The notes: generated by a model not told the origin, from the letters alone. Shown: positions 1 through 12,062, numbered from the stretch's first letter. The stretch: DNA of 64,000 bases from Phytophthora sp. 'mugwort' (GCA_033558025.1 JAUCEF010000014.1:3410001-3474000); one strand, 5' to 3'. Numbers and translations are program-made.

Positions 1-1072
1 GCTCTTCCACCTCGGTGTCGGCAGTGATAAGAAGCGTGATCTTGTTCCACACTAGACTGTGCAGGCGCAACTCCATAAAGTTGACAAGTAAAAGGTTCGC
101 AATCCAGTGAAACGCGCTCTTTTTCATGTGAGGATCCTGAAACTTCGGCAGGAAAAGCCTCGAGTGAAGCAGATTAGTCAGTACAGCATGCTGCGTCGCT
201 GCAAGCAGGAAATAACAAATACAATGGTGAGTTGACACAAGGCCACGCTCAGCAAATGACATCCCGAAACAACCCAAAACGCACTTACTAGGTCCGTCTT
301 CCAGCCCTGTCGTCGTTTCCTGCACGATATTCTTTTCGTGCATAAGCATCTCGTGGAAGATCTTATCAAACTGTTCGTGTTCTCGCTTTTTCGAGCGGTT
401 CTGCTCCCCAACACGAATTCCATGCACATCTGCCTGATCCGCAACGGTCTCTTCCTCCGCAAGCCACTCGGCCAACGCCGTCATCTTCATCTCGTCCTCC
501 GCTTCTTCCACTACAAGCGGTACTTGAGCCATCTGGAACAGATCCTGCAAAATTTGTTTCGTGGTGCGTTGCCACTCCCGCGCGAACGGGGCTTGCAGTG
601 CAGTCTCTGGGTCATTGCGAGCACCCACCGACCGTCCTGGATTTAACAGCGTGCGCTTCACGAGGCGCCCGGGTACTTCCACCGTGTACTTGACTTCGAC
701 GAACCCGTCGACGTGTTCCTGGGTATCTAAATCGTCCATGGGGACGTGGAAAACCAGTGGAAAGCGCACAGGCTCGTCCTGAACTGCCTGAGGACTCTCG
801 CTCAGTGCCAACACTTGTTTGCGCGCATTGAACGCATCGTTGTTGCAGCCGAACGTGGCTAACTCCAGGAATACGTTGAGCTGTTTGAGTGCCTGTTCAT
901 TTTCCTGTACCAATGTGGGCGCATGGCGTTGCACTGTGTCCGGGTGCAGACGCAGCAGCAGTGGAGACACGTAAGGCGTGAGGTTCAGTCCCTTGGTGCG
1001 TCGCGGGCCTGGAGCCGTCGACAGGCAGCGGCGAAGCACAGCCCCTCGTACCGGAGCTCCTCGCCGCAGCAT
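1..1072 (-). CDS. TCAIM: TCAIM-like mitochondrial protein, left-arm copy (3' end outside window)
   Basis: This is the mirror copy of the complete gene at 21827-23161 and shares its sequence except for one substitution at 257. The start is the ATG at 1070-1072; the arginine-rich N-terminus (MLRRGAPVRG...) looks like a mitochondrial presequence. The N-terminal part has the LHPD..Q...N...LK.LN pattern of the J-like DUF4460 domain found in TCAIM proteins. A 90-bp intron (199-288, GT...AG on the minus strand) contains no in-frame stop. The C-terminal part is cut off by the window edge, so whether this copy is complete cannot be judged. Confidence 0.7.
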   Translation of the reverse strand, partial: MLRRGAPVRGAVLRRCLSTAPGPRRTKGLNLTPYVSPLLLRLHPDTVQRHAPTLVQENEQALKQLNVFLELATFGCNNDAFNARKQVLALSESPQAVQDEPVRFPLVFHVPMDDLDTQEHVDGFVEVKYTVEVPGRLVKRTLLNPGRSVGARNDPETALQAPFAREWQRTTKQILQDLFQMAQVPLVVEEAEDEMKMTALAEWLAEEETVADQADVHGIRVGEQNRSKKREHEQFDKIFHEMLMHEKNIVQETTTGLEDGPSKCVLGCFGMSFAERGLVSTHHCICYFLLAATQHAVLTNLLHSRLFLPKFQDPHMKKSAFHWIANLLLVNFMELRLHSLVWNKITLLITADTEVEE

Positions 1073-1174
1073 GGCCAATGGGTGGTTAGGATTGGCTGAA
1101 AAGCCGTGTCTGTGACGTGATAGGAATACTGTCGGAGAATGGTATACGTGTATACACGCTCAACGCTTATTACT

Positions 1175-3178
1175 TTACAGGTTGCCGCATGGGTTTGCCG
1201 TGAACGACTGGAGGAGGTCTGCTGTTCGCTCCAGCTCGTTGTAGATGCCTGCCCGTCGATCGTCGATACTTGCGCGAAGTCGATCAGCTCGCAAAGCCAC
1301 GACGTCGGTCAGGCTTGCAGCCGAGAGAGATGAGGACGACCACAACGAGTTCGAGTAAATGTCCCCTGCCAAACTTGGAGGCTGTGCGAAACGCAGAAGA
1401 CGAAAGGCTTCTGCGGCGGCGTATAGACGGATCTTCTGGCTCCGTACCTGGTGATTGCTGCCGTTAGAAAACATTTTGGCACGGTGCCACTTCCAAGCTT
1501 GTTGCACGAGCACTGCAGCCCCAGCTTTACGCTGGCGGACGTAACGATAAAAGCGTGCGACATCGAGCACTGTTTGCTCTTGAGGAGACATTTGCAGAGC
1601 GTCAATGAGTACGACGCGTAGCAAGCACGCGATGACCATTCCGCCCATGATTCCTCCAATTGCAACGACGATCTTACCGCCCAGAGTCCGCGGGAAGATG
1701 TCGCCGTAGCCAACGCCAGTGATGGTGACAATTGTCAACCAGAAAGCATCACTAGCGTTCTTCTCAGTCGGGTTACTGGCCCTACGTAACACCACACGAC
1801 AAACTCCGATACGTGATGTCTCCTACCAAACAAAAAGAGCAAGTATGCAAATGTTTACTCACCGCTCAAAGAAATTTAGAGCGACTGATGTGAGGAACCA
1901 GTCTATGGTCAATAGAGACCCGGTCGACCCAAATGGAAATTTCTGAAAGGAAAACTTGGTCGTGAGCCAGATCGACGACAAATTCATTCGATGAATTGAA
2001 CCTGCACGCAGCGGCAACATTGACTTAATAAACAGAGCAGAAACACACCACAAAGATCACTATCCTTACCGATAAGACGCGCTTCGTGCGATGCGGAATT
2101 CAAGCCCAATCGGTTTCTCAAGACTCGACCAAGCAAATATATGCGTGTGAACACCAGAACGTCTGCATTTAGCATAAACGGGTGTTAGATGAAAGTCAGA
2201 AGGTCGCTGGTCCATTTTTTTCGTTACCCAATTGATCGAGACACAGCACATCATAGTCTCCCCAGCGCCAAATTTTGCGATCAGCACTAAAAGGTGGCAT
2301 GTGAACTGTACACACCAGCGTTTCGATCAGAAATCGACTGTCAATCAACGCGTTGAAGGTTAGAGCATTAATCCCTCTTCTGTTAAAGAATATTGTACAA
2401 CACAGACTTTAATCACTAACCTCCGTAGCCCTGAATACCCACAGAAGAAAGTAGCATCAGGTGGCAGTTGTTTCTCCAAAATTTTGATCTTGCACGTGAT
2501 TCCTGGAGGTCAAAGAATAATGTCAGACCCCAATGTCGTCACATCCAATTTCGTAAACCACTACGCCATCTACAAAGAAGGACGTACGGTAGCGCATGAC
2601 CAAAGCATAAATAAGAAGCCCCGATGTGCCTGTGAGCGCACCCTTCAGCACGACGAACAGCGTAGAGTAGGCAAGCGAGTCCGACTCCGTCGACGACGAA
2701 AAGTCTCGCCCCTCTTCCACCAACTGAGCCAATTCTACACCAAGCAGTTCTCCCTCCACGCTAGCGCACAAAATGCCGATCACGGCCAGTAGCAGCATGA
2801 AACTCTCCCAGAATTTCCGCTCATCTGCCAGCTACGCAACATTTTTTTTGTTCTTCTTATGACACACTCTTTCACCATATTACCAAATGCAAATATCGCC
2901 ACGAAGATGTGCAATTGCCACCTTTCGACTGCAATCGAGATTTTTAATTGTGGCGACGGTCGTTTGCCAGGTAGCATCGTTGGATTCAAATTTGCGTCTT
3001 AACTGCAAGAAATCAAAGACAGAAAATGGTTGGTGCGACGCCAAAATGGAGGGGTTGGGCTTGAAAATGAGGGTGGCCGGACCTGGTCGATGTAGATGGC
3101 CCTGCGAGATATCGAGGCGGATCTCGGGGGCAAGTGGACAGCCACATGCTGCGCGGCGTCCGAAGGTGGGAGAGCCAT
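1175..3178 (-). CDS. SK-type Ca2+-activated K+ channel, left-arm copy
   Basis: Mirror copy of the gene at 19721-21724, where the domains are described in full. Exons read on the minus strand: 1175-1781, 1863-2001, 2070-2162, 2228-2379, 2421-2502, 2588-2831, with two tentative 5' exons at 2884-2928 and 3083-3178. All junctions are GT/AG and keep frame, giving about 485 residues. It lies between galactokinase and the TCAIM-like gene, all on the same strand, and the gap to the TCAIM-like start is about 100 bp. I saw no substitution that breaks it, so it appears as functional as its twin. The two 5'-most exons are guesses. Confidence 0.72.
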
Positions 3179-3535
3179 TTCAGTGAGCCAAAAATGATTT
3201 AGTAGCACCAAATTATACATTAACTACCACAAACTGGGTTTTATCTTCTTTAAAAACCCTTCAAATTGGGTGCTTTGTTTCTTCAACTTCACCTGTTCTT
3301 CAAATCAATCAAGCCAAGCACAAGCGTGCCAAAATGTAGTCGATACCAATTCTATGCCGAAGCCAATGACGATGCCAACTTGTCACGACCACTTCCATTC
3401 CACATGTCCACTCACTCAGCAGCAACACACAAAAAAAATTTAACGAATACAAATCATATTCACTGCGTTTTCACGAACGCTTCACTCAAATCTACACATG
3501 ACTCGCGGCATCATCTCTTCAAAGTCTCGCCCGGT

Positions 3536-4804
3536 CTAAGCCGAAGCGGGCGTGAGCACGCCGGCCTGCACCACATGCGCGCCGTCGCCGATGCGCGTCA
3601 GGAAGCTCGCGGGCTTTGGTAGCTCTGCGCCGAACTTGTCCACTGGGTAGCCGGCGTCCAGCGTTGCCATGAGTTTCTGCGCGTGCTGCTGCTGCACCAA
3701 GGCCACGATGCATCCGCCAAAGCCGCCGCCCGTCATACGCGCACCGAATACGCCCTCGCAGCCACGAGCCGTCTCCACCAGGTAATCCAGCTCAGGCGTG
3801 CTCACCTCGTAGTCATCACGCAGAGACTCGTGGCTCTCGAACATGAGCTTGCCCGCCTCCGCATACTCGCGCGCGCGAATGTGCTCCACGGCGGCGACCG
3901 TGCGCTCGTCCTCCGTGATCACGTGGCGCGCGCGGCGGTACACCACCTCGTCGTCCAGCGCCTTGCGCACCGAGTCCAGCGCGGGAACCGTTGCGTCGCG
4001 CAGGTGCGTCATCTGCGGGTGGCCATGAGTCTGCAGCGCCTTCACGGCAGCCTGGCACTGCATCACGCGCTCCTTGTACTCGCCACCGTTCAGCTCGTGC
4101 TTGACGTTCGAGTTGCACACCACGATGACCACGTCCGGGTCCTGGAACGCCACGGCCGTCGGCTCCTTAGTGCGGCAGTCAATCAACAACGCACAGTCCT
4201 TCTTACCACATGAAGAGATGAACTGGTCCATGATGCCGCACGGCACGTTGCAGTACTCGTGCTCGGCCGCCTGGCACAGCAGCGCCTTCTGGATGGCCGA
4301 CACGCCCTTGATCTCGAACAGACTTTCCAGAAAGGTGGCGAAACCCACCTCCAGTGCTGCAGAGCTACTCAGACCGCTGCCGAACGGCACCGTGCTCACG
4401 ATGGCCGCGTGCACACCCAGAGCTTCTTTGCGGTTCAGGTGTTTCAGGTACTCCGCCGTCACTCCCTTCGGGTAGTTCCCCCATGACGGCTGCGTCTTGT
4501 CCAGCTGCTCCGTGTTGTCGGCCCGGAACTCCAGTACCTGGCCCGGGAAGCTTGCGGATGCCAGCTTGGTGATCGACGCCGACTCGGCGGGGGCGCGCAC
4601 GCCCACCACCACCGTCGTCTTGTCCAGCGCCAGCGGGCACACGAAGCCGTCGTTGTAGTCCGTGTGCTCGCCAATGAGGTTAACGCGTCCGGGCGCGGCC
4701 GCAATGGTCAGGGCCTCGCGCGGCAACTCGGCGTACTGCTTGAAGGTGGAGTAGAAGAGGCTGACAGCCTGCTCGACCACGTCGGCGTTGTCGGATCCGG
4801 CCAT
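3536..4804 (-). CDS. galK: Galactokinase, copy A (left arm)
   Basis: Phosphorylates galactose to galactose-1-phosphate with ATP (EC 2.7.1.6), first step of the Leloir pathway, in the cytosol. The 422-residue intronless protein has all three GHMP-kinase motifs: the galactokinase signature GRVNLIGEHTDY (39-50) with the catalytic Arg40, the ATP loop GSGLSSSA (142-149), the catalytic-Asp segment IMDQF (Asp193), and RMTGGGFGG (356-364). Length is normal for the family. The start is the ATG 45 bp downstream of an oomycete Inr/FPR promoter element. The protein is identical to copy D in the right arm; I saw a silent change near 4555. No other Leloir genes lie nearby. Confidence 0.97.
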   Translation of the reverse strand: MAGSDNADVVEQAVSLFYSTFKQYAELPREALTIAAAPGRVNLIGEHTDYNDGFVCPLALDKTTVVVGVRAPAESASITKLASASFPGQVLEFRADNTEQLDKTQPSWGNYPKGVTAEYLKHLNRKEALGVHAAIVSTVPFGSGLSSSAALEVGFATFLESLFEIKGVSAIQKALLCQAAEHEYCNVPCGIMDQFISSCGKKDCALLIDCRTKEPTAVAFQDPDVVIVVCNSNVKHELNGGEYKERVMQCQAAVKALQTHGHPQMTHLRDATVPALDSVRKALDDEVVYRRARHVITEDERTVAAVEHIRAREYAEAGKLMFESHESLRDDYEVSTPELDYLVETARGCEGVFGARMTGGGFGGCIVALVQQQHAQKLMATLDAGYPVDKFGAELPKPASFLTRIGDGAHVVQAGVLTPASA

Positions 4805-4848
4805 GGTAGTCTTGGTTTCGGGTGTGTTGGGTTGGTGCTCAGGGAGGA

Positions 4849-4866
4849 GACAATTGCAAAATGAGA
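4849..4866 (-). promoter_or_regulatory. Inr/FPR core promoter of galactokinase copy A
   Basis: Read on the minus strand it is TCTCATTTTGCAATTGTC, a strong fit to the oomycete Inr plus flanking promoter region (consensus about GCTCATTYYNCAWTTT). It ends 45 bp before the ATG. The same element, at the same spacing, precedes copies C and D. Confidence 0.75.
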
Positions 4867-4963
4867 TTGGAACGCGCCGGGGTCTTGACCTTGCCTTCAG
4901 TTGAAGTGGGTAGTCATGGGACCAACTGCAATGACACCAACAATGCTGACGTTCACGGACCGC

Positions 4964-5649
4964 AGAGACTGGAGCCGCGTTTATGGTGCGCTTTGTCGTT
5001 CAAGAGCTCATTGTGGGCCATGAAAACGTCGCTGTCTGACATAAAAGTTTTTAGCAATAACAAAAATAGAACCTTTTCATCTCGTATTTGGGTGCATAAT
5101 TGTAGACAACATGGCGACTGCTTACTCGTGTTTGGTATAAGAATCAAATTAACATAATGTTATTTTTCTTTTGTCCTGGGCAATACTGATGTACCGATAT
5201 AATACCGGCTATTACCTCCGCAACTTCAAACACGGAACGATTGGCAATGAGGATAGAATTGACCACGACGCTGTCCTGCGGAGTTTGCCACCAGCACGGA
5301 TCGGACCGAGCCACCCTGCGTTCTACAGCCAAATCCTCCTTTGCAGGTCACTTGCTGCAATCTTGCGCACTTATCGATCGATATAAGCTTGTGGTCGTAT
5401 CCATTCTCCAAGCTCTAGCGAATCGCCGTCGCCACGGAATGCTTGGGGTGACTTCTAAGCCAGCAACCGATAAGTTTATGATGAGGGAACAGCGACGCGA
5501 CGCACAGAAAACTGGCCCATTGTACACTTGAATGCTAAAATTCGACAAGCCCGAATTTATGACAGAGACATCCAGATCTAGAAGTTCGGGCTGATATGGC
5601 TCAACCTCTGCGGCTGCAACGGGACTAATGCCTACTTCAGCTTTGGCTG
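4964..5649. other. Intergenic DNA, diverged continuation of the inverted repeat
   Basis: No gene recognised. Patches match the reverse complement of about 17300-17935, such as CAACTTCAAACACGG at 5221-5235, a block around GGAGTTTGCCACCA at 5280-5294, and a block near 5512-5530. Overall similarity looks far lower than inside the arms and includes indels, so this is the older, non-homogenised part of the same duplication. The Copia element begins at 5650. Confidence 0.7.
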
Positions 5650-6206
5650 TGAGATGACGTCGGGTGCGTCATTGGGCTCCTCAGCTGTCCGTTGCTTGTA
5701 AGAGAGTAGGCGGCATTAAAATATAATACACCTAGTCAGTAGTAAGGGCAGTAGATGAAGTAAGTAGGAAAGACACGTGAATGCCAGGCAAAGCCTCGAA
5801 AGGAACACGGTGCTTGGCGGGCTGCTCTCTCTTGCTTGCTGCTCGTGGAGCTGCAAAAGCTGTAGTGAGCAAGAGAGGCTGCCCCGCCGCGCGCCTCGTT
5901 CGCAAAGTAGATTAGCGATAACTATACAAATACAGAGTAGTTCCCGATACTTAACCTAAGTCTTGATCCAGCGGAGCACAACATCGCGGCAGCACATAGC
6001 CAATAATGTCGTTCTGCATAGAAGATCGTAGATAGTCTAGCTGTATCTTGCACTCGCCACACACCTGCATACGCGCGGGCGACGTGCGCAAGATCAGCTT
6101 CAGAATGGGTTTTTTGGACACTGGTAGTGGACTTTGGCTCTGGTGTATGAGCATTGGACACTGGCAGACTGCAACGCAGGCCACACTGTGGGGCTACAAT
6201 CTCACA
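5650..6206 (-). repeat. 3' LTR of Copia element 1
   Basis: Direct repeat of 12080-12638. On the coding (minus) strand it begins TGTGAGAT and ends CATCTCA, the TG...CA ends expected of an LTR. It contains a short open frame also present in the other LTR, which I take as non-coding. Confidence 0.9.
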
Positions 6207-6215
6207 CTCCCACTT
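6207..6215 (-). other. Polypurine tract of Copia element 1
   Basis: AAGTGGGAG on the minus strand, directly next to the 3' LTR start (TGTGAG), where plus-strand DNA priming takes place. This fixes the inner LTR boundary. Confidence 0.7.
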
Positions 6216-6388
6216 GATCTCGGCGATGAAGTCGACGCGATCACACACGCCTCACTCTGGTCACCGATACCGAAGGGTAGCGTGATCAGCAGCCACAGTT
6301 GGCAGCAATCCGCACAGCAAACAACACCCCCACTCGATCGCCATCGTCCTTGTCCTTCGCACGCGTAGATGTAGTCCAGCCAGTCGCG

Positions 6389-8423
6389 TCACACCGCAGC
6401 AGCGACAGGAGCCGCCGCAATGGAAGCAGCAGTAGGGACGGCAGTCTTGCTGTCCTTGTCCACAATAGGTAGCACCTTCATGGCAGCGCGGAACTTCGAG
6501 AACTTCACGGCACCAAGCGCCTTGGTCATCACATCGGCCACCATCTCATCGGTGCCGATGTGTTGGGTTGTGAGACGCTTGAGTTCCACGTTCCGTCGCA
6601 CTATGTGATACTTGTTGTCAATATGTTTCGACTTGGAGTGTTTACTAGTTTTGCCGTCAAGGCAATGGCACCCTGGTTGTCTCCGAGTAGCAATGGCACT
6701 GGATGCTTCCAGCTAAGTGCCTTACAAAGGCCAGCAAGCCACATAAGGTCCTTGGTCGCTTCTGCCATCGCCACGTACTCAGCTTCGCAGGTACTGAGTG
6801 CGTTGATCTCTTGCTTCCGGGAGGCGTGCGAGATCACATTATCGTCCAACATGGTCACCTATCCGCGGATACCTCTCCTATCCACAGAATCATTCGCGTA
6901 GTCGGCATCAGAGTAAGCACACACTTGCACACCTTGTCCTGGCTGCACGTCCATCACCAAACCGTAGTCGTTTGTCGCCTTCAGGTAGCGAAGCACACGC
7001 TTGGTTTGTGCGTAGTGCCTGTGGTCGTAGCAGGCCAGGTACTTGCCGAGGTGACGAGTGGCATGGGCGATGTCTGGTCTTGATGCACAGACCAGGTACT
7101 GGAAGGCGCCCACCACCTCTCGATAGGGCAAGTACTCCTTCGTCGCAGGCACTTCCACTGACGAAGGCGTCGTCGCTTCAGGCGTAGCACTTCCGTTGCA
7201 GTTCTCCACGTGGGACCGCTTCAACACCTCCAGCACGTACTGTCGCTGCGAGTACACAATATGCCTCTACAACTGTTCATGAGAATCTTAACGCCGAGCA
7301 GGTACTTGACCGTCCCCATCGTCGTGAGCTCAAAGGTATCTTGTGGAGAAGCAGCAACCTCCTCGCACAGCTTGCGCGGACCCATCCGCATTAGATTGTC
7401 CACATAGACCGTCAGCAATAGCGTCGCTTCGTCATCCTTCTTCAGGGCATATAGTCCGTAGTCCGAGACCAAGCGCTCCAACCCCATGGCGAACATCTTC
7501 GTATGAAGTGTCTTGTTCCAGATGTTCAATGCTTGCTTTAGCCCGTACAAGCTCTTCAGGAGCCGACAGATCATCGATGGCCCCTCAATCTGGAAGCCAG
7601 GTGGTTGTTCCATGAAGATCATCTCATCGAGGCCACCGTAGAGGAAGGCACTCTTCACTGCATACTGCAGTACTAGCCATCCGCGCTGGATAGCATAGTA
7701 GATCGCTGCACGGATCGTCTCGAACCGGCTCACAGGTGCGTAGGTCTCAGTGTAGTTGATCCCTAGCTGTTGCTTAAAGCCGTGAATGACAAGTTTGACT
7801 TTGAACCTCTTGATCCGTCCACGTTCATCTTTCTTCACCTGCGAATACCCATCTGCAGGTGATGATGACCTTGATCGTCTTGGCGTTCTTCCGTGGCACG
7901 AAGCTTCCAAGTCTTGTGGTCCTTTAGGAACTGGAATTCCGCCAGCATGGCAGCCCTCCACTGCGACCAGAACTGGCTCGCGCGAGCCTGCTTGTAGGTA
8001 GTTGGGATCTGCACGCCCGCGGAGGCCTGCACGTGGCCCACCACGTAGTCCAACAATCGCACTTTCGCCTTCTGCTTCCGTCTTGGTCGCTTCAGGCACG
8101 TCTCTATCGGTGGTGTCTTGACGCCACTTGTCGCCTTCTCGACCGCTGCAGGTTTCCTGCACGCACTGCGCTTTCGATGCTTCTTTGACTTGGCCAATCC
8201 TTGTGGTGCCTGGGCAGGGAACTGCAGGCCAGCCGATGACGCAGCATCCGGCTGACTTAACACTGTCATCGCGCACAGGAGAGTCAGCATCTTGTTGACG
8301 GCTGGCCAAACTTCGCACGCGTTCAGGCAGATCATCTACCGGTGGCACGACTTCAAGTTGCTTTGCTGCGGAGGCGGCAGTCCGGTCTGGAAGGTCTGTA
8401 TCCATGCTGGTCGTTTCGCCCAC
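6389..8423 (-). pseudogene. Copia element 1 reverse transcriptase and RNase H, broken
   Basis: Read from 8423 down to 6389. The RT part (7221-8423 frame) contains the Copia RT order of motifs, including a stretch around FLYGGLDEMIFMEQPPGF and KSLYGLKQA, then VYVDN where an active enzyme has YVDD, so a catalytic Asp is lost. RNase H follows in other frames: SDADYAND (about 6900), STCEAEY.A.AEA (about 6780), and a C-terminal H.....D....D.MTKAL block near 6530-6580. At least two frameshifts or stops separate these parts. No active polymerase can be made from this copy. Confidence 0.85.
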
Positions 8424-8574
8424 GGTTTTCGCGCCACGGGTACGGTCTCAAGGAGCTCGTGATCACCATCTTGGAATGTGCTTTCCATCAGGTGCTGCAC
8501 ATAGGTGCCGTCGGTAGTGTAGTCTTCATAGAATATCACGTTACCACTTCGAGCTGTCACCACTTGATCCGTCT

Positions 8575-9869
8575 TCAGATCAACAAACTTGTAGCTACAA
8601 GTTTGCCGAGAGTCTCTTCACTGTAACCCAGCAAATAACTTAATCGCGCTCTTGGCTCTAATTTTGCTTTCCTCTGCCTTGGCTCTGGGGGTACACGCAC
8701 GTGTGCAACACAGCCGCAAGTCCGTAGGTCTTCAAGCCGGGGTTCGCACTTGAACAATTTTTTTTTCTGGCACGGCGATACCAGTCCCAGCGGCTTGATC
8801 GGCAACAAGTTCAGCGTAACCACCACGTGAAGCAGTGCTTCTCCCCACAGCGAGTTAAACAGATACGCAGCAGTCAGCATAGCTCGTAAGCGCGGTAATA
8901 CAATCCCGTTTGACCTCTCGACAATGCTGTTTTCTTGAGGGAGTGGGCGTTAATGAACTTCTGCACGATGCCGAGTGTGTCGCAGAACTCACTCATCGCA
9001 TTACTGGAAGAATTCACCTCCTTGGTCAGACCGTAGTCGCAGTACAGTCCAGTCAGGAAATCTCCGCTCAAGTCAGTTGAGCAGCACCTTGATGTGCCGC
9101 TCTTCTTCTTCAGCAGGTACGCCCACTTGTACCTGGCAGACTCATCAATGACAAAGAGGAACATCATTGCTGGTCGATCGTCGGCTCGGTCAGTGCGCAG
9201 ATATCCATCATGAGAGTCACCAATGGCTTGGACTTCCGCGATGGAATCCGTGAGTAAGTCTTGCGTTTAGCTTTACTCGAAGCGCACGCTACCCACTCGT
9301 AGGAACTCAGACCTTTTGCATTTATCCCAATACCAACATTAAGCTTGCTTGCCAATAGTTTCACGGTACTCATGCCCATGTGGCCAAAACGTTGATGTAG
9401 TAGTTTCATCGACTTCTTGTTGTCCATGACGTCAGCCACCTTCTTCACGCGCAGGCGATGGATGTTTGCGTGCATCTCAAACTACAAGGTGGTGCCTGGC
9501 TTCGACACCCACGCAGTCTGCTGGTCCGGTGAGCACGTCAACTTGGACTTGCCTGTCGTCTGCAGGTATCCCAGACTAATGATGTTCACCTTTGCACTTG
9601 GCATGTACACCACGTCGTCCAGGAGCCGGTCTTTACGTTCACCGGTAGCTTGGTTGACGATGCTCAATAGAGCATATCCGCAAACACTCGTGGCCTTTGT
9701 CGTTCCGTTGGCGAAGTCCAGTTGACCGTCTTGTCCTCTCGTAGCGTAGTGAACAATGATAGGTCTCCGCATACATTCGCCTGAGATCCTGAATCGAGAA
9801 TCCGATATATAACTCTATAGAGTTCGCATCCGTAGCTTGCATGTCTCGGTCACGAGCGACTGCATTCAC
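8575..9869 (-). pseudogene. Copia element 1 protease and integrase, broken
   Basis: Read downward. Around 9780-9800 a short frame gives the aspartic-protease start LDSGSQANVCGD. After a frame change, 9482-9772 continues the protease and 9164-9475 holds the gag-pre-integrase region (H.R.GH-type, here LHQRFGHMG). Integrase core fragments lie in 8874-9167 and 8575-8880, with a frame change between them. These parts sit in the expected order between the gag zinc knuckle and RT, so the identification rests on order as well as motifs. Confidence 0.75.
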
Positions 9870-10595
9870 TTGTCGCGGACCAAAGTCGTCACCACGACGT
9901 CGATCAGCAAATTGGCGTGTGATTGATCGCGGCGACGCGGCGATAATTCCCTTTCACGATAATCATTTCGACGAGAGCAATCTTGATCAGCAAAGCCACG
10001 GCGCGGCAACAGTCCGCGCCCAGGTGGCGGATCATTACGTCAATGCTGCTGTTGTGGCGGTCCGTAGCGGCTTAACTGGTCACGCAGTTTTGACCCAGCA
10101 CGTCCGCGAGGCGGCGATCAGCAGTGCCATTGCGGTGGTGGCGATCGACTTCGTCCTCTTCCTCGCTGCGGCGAACCTCCACGTCCAAAGTTGCGTGGCG
10201 GTGAGCGGCTTCACCCACGCATATGCTGCGGCGATCCTCCACGACCGAAGAATCGCGGGGGGTGAGCGGCGTCGTTCGAAATCACGCAGTGGCGATTGCA
10301 GTTGTCGTTGGCCAATTCATAGACACTAGGCGCGTTGTCAGCACGTCCAGGCGCTTCGACACCACGTAGCTGCGAGTTCATGAGTCCTTGGCCAACGTAG
10401 TACAGCGGCGTCTCCCAAGAAGGAGGCGGTCCCAATGACCGAGCACCTTTCCACTGGCTTGGCGCAGCCCTCGGCACAGCGAGTTGCATTGCTGTCGGCG
10501 CGTACTGTACTTGACGATCAACAGCAGCAGGTTGCAGTTGAAGTTGTTGTGGTGTTGCAAGAACGTTGCGGTGACCAACACGATCTTCTTCATCG

Positions 10596-11983
10596 TCAGC
10601 TCTCCCCAGGCTTAGCCGCAGAGTAGACTGGCGACGACGGTGCATCTTGGAATGCAGGCGTCACACCGCCCGTCGATGCAGCCGTGTCGACGCTGTATGG
10701 CTGCGCACATAGTGACAGGCCGGCAAGGCATTGATGCGGTACGTTTCCGCCAGCACATGACGAATGGAGTTCACTAACGAAGCTGGAACCTTCTTTTGTC
10801 GCTGCTTTCTCGCCTTGTCCTTCTCTGTTAGGTCGTGCCGCAGTGGCATCCCGGTAGTTGCGGTACATTCTGAGTACCAGTGGCCGTCACCACTACAGTT
10901 AGCGCAGTTAGTATTCTGTTTTTGTCTGCAATGTGCTTGTCTCGCTTACGTTGCTGCTTGCTGCGCTTTGCGGTTCGTTCCTTGCCCTTGCCCTTGCCCT
11001 TGGCCATCGTTGACCTGGGCGACTCGCAAAGTCTGCAAGGTTGGCTCTCTGGTCTGACCCCGAAGTTGTTCGCGCTGATGCTCAGCCGCGCACAGGTGTT
11101 GGACAGCTACAATGTGAGGCTCCGGCGATCGTTGTTGTTAACCCAGTCGCCATGCTCTCGAGCCAGCCCTTGGTACACCTTGACGCAGTTCGACAGGAGT
11201 AGGCTTGCGTGTCGCCACTCAGTGAACTCGCCGTTCGCTTGGTGCTGTTGCGTCACCTTGCGCGCAACGTCGTCAATGTAGGCCGTGACTGTCTCGCCAG
11301 AGTTGAGCCTGCACGTCGCCAACCCCTGCAGCAGGTAGTCAGGGATGATGCCGTCACCAGCCTCGAAGTGCTGCGTGATGCGCTCGAACAGCAACGTGGC
11401 GGCGTCCATGTTTTCGTGGATGTCGTCGATCTTGAACGTCGTGCGCAGGTCCACCGAAAGCGACAGCGCCAGGCCGAGAACGCCTTGTTCTTGCGCAGCT
11501 CGAATCACTCGCGGTACTTGGGCGGCGCTGGCCTTCGTCGTTGTTGTGTCGCTCCGAGCAGTACGTGATATCGTCCAGCATGCGCGCATCGAAGCGCAGC
11601 GGCACCTCGCTGCGCCACGACTTGTAGTCAGTCTTGGTGTGCAGCTTGGGCAAGTTGATGGTCGGTGAGCTCATCAGCGACTTGGTGTGCCCAGCCAGAT
11701 CCCTGTCGTCATAGCGGCCTCCGGGGTTCATGTTGTCCTGGGGCGGCAGGCGCGAGTCTTGACCGTCGTCGTTTTCGCGCCTGTGCGGCGGCGGCTGTTT
11801 GGCGAGTGACGAATTCTCCAGCGTTCGCTGGGTCCGCTGAGTGAAGGTCTCGCAGACCTTGATACATCCTTCAACGAATGAGCGGCTATTTTGAATTCCA
11901 GCCAATGAGCGGATCAAGTACTCAGCACCACTTCGCGACAGTAGCGCGTCACTGGTAGTAGTCGGGTTTTCTTCCAATGGCAA
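10596..11983 (-). pseudogene. Copia element 1 gag with CCHC zinc knuckle, broken
   Basis: Starts near 11983 just inside the 5' LTR. The N-terminal part contains the PKLHTKTDYKSWR segment (gag of Copia type: L.G..Y..W), then the frame shifts near 11500 and continues to 11107. A CX2CX4HX4C knuckle, CANCSGDGHWYSEC, is readable at about 10870-10911. Downstream frames to about 10200 are basic and low in complexity and carry no recognised domain. Confidence 0.75.
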
Positions 11984-12062
11984 TCAGCTTGGTTTTGATT
12001 GGTAGAAACGTCTTGAGCAGCGTTGTCCACACCAGGCGTCGAGGTCGTCGACAGCCCAGCCC

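Larger units (their letters stand above)
1..4963. repeat. Left arm of ~5-kb inverted repeat
   Basis: Reverse-complement match to 17936-22898: any position x pairs with 22899 minus x, with no indel noticed. I saw only isolated substitutions, for example at 257 (intron of the TCAIM-like gene), about 4555 (silent, in galactokinase) and about 4935 (upstream of galactokinase). The arm carries three genes on the minus strand (galactokinase, K+ channel, TCAIM-like) and continues past the window start, so its true length is unknown. Beyond 4963 similarity drops abruptly to a patchy, diverged level. Confidence 0.95.

Noticed and set aside
3683..4213. Long open frames on the strand opposite all four galactokinases (176-203 codons)
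   Set aside because: They are mirror frames of GC-rich galactokinase codons, present in every copy with no recognisable domain.
5777..5959. 60-codon frame repeated at 12207-12389
   Set aside because: It lies within both LTRs of Copia element 1 and is a non-coding LTR repeat.
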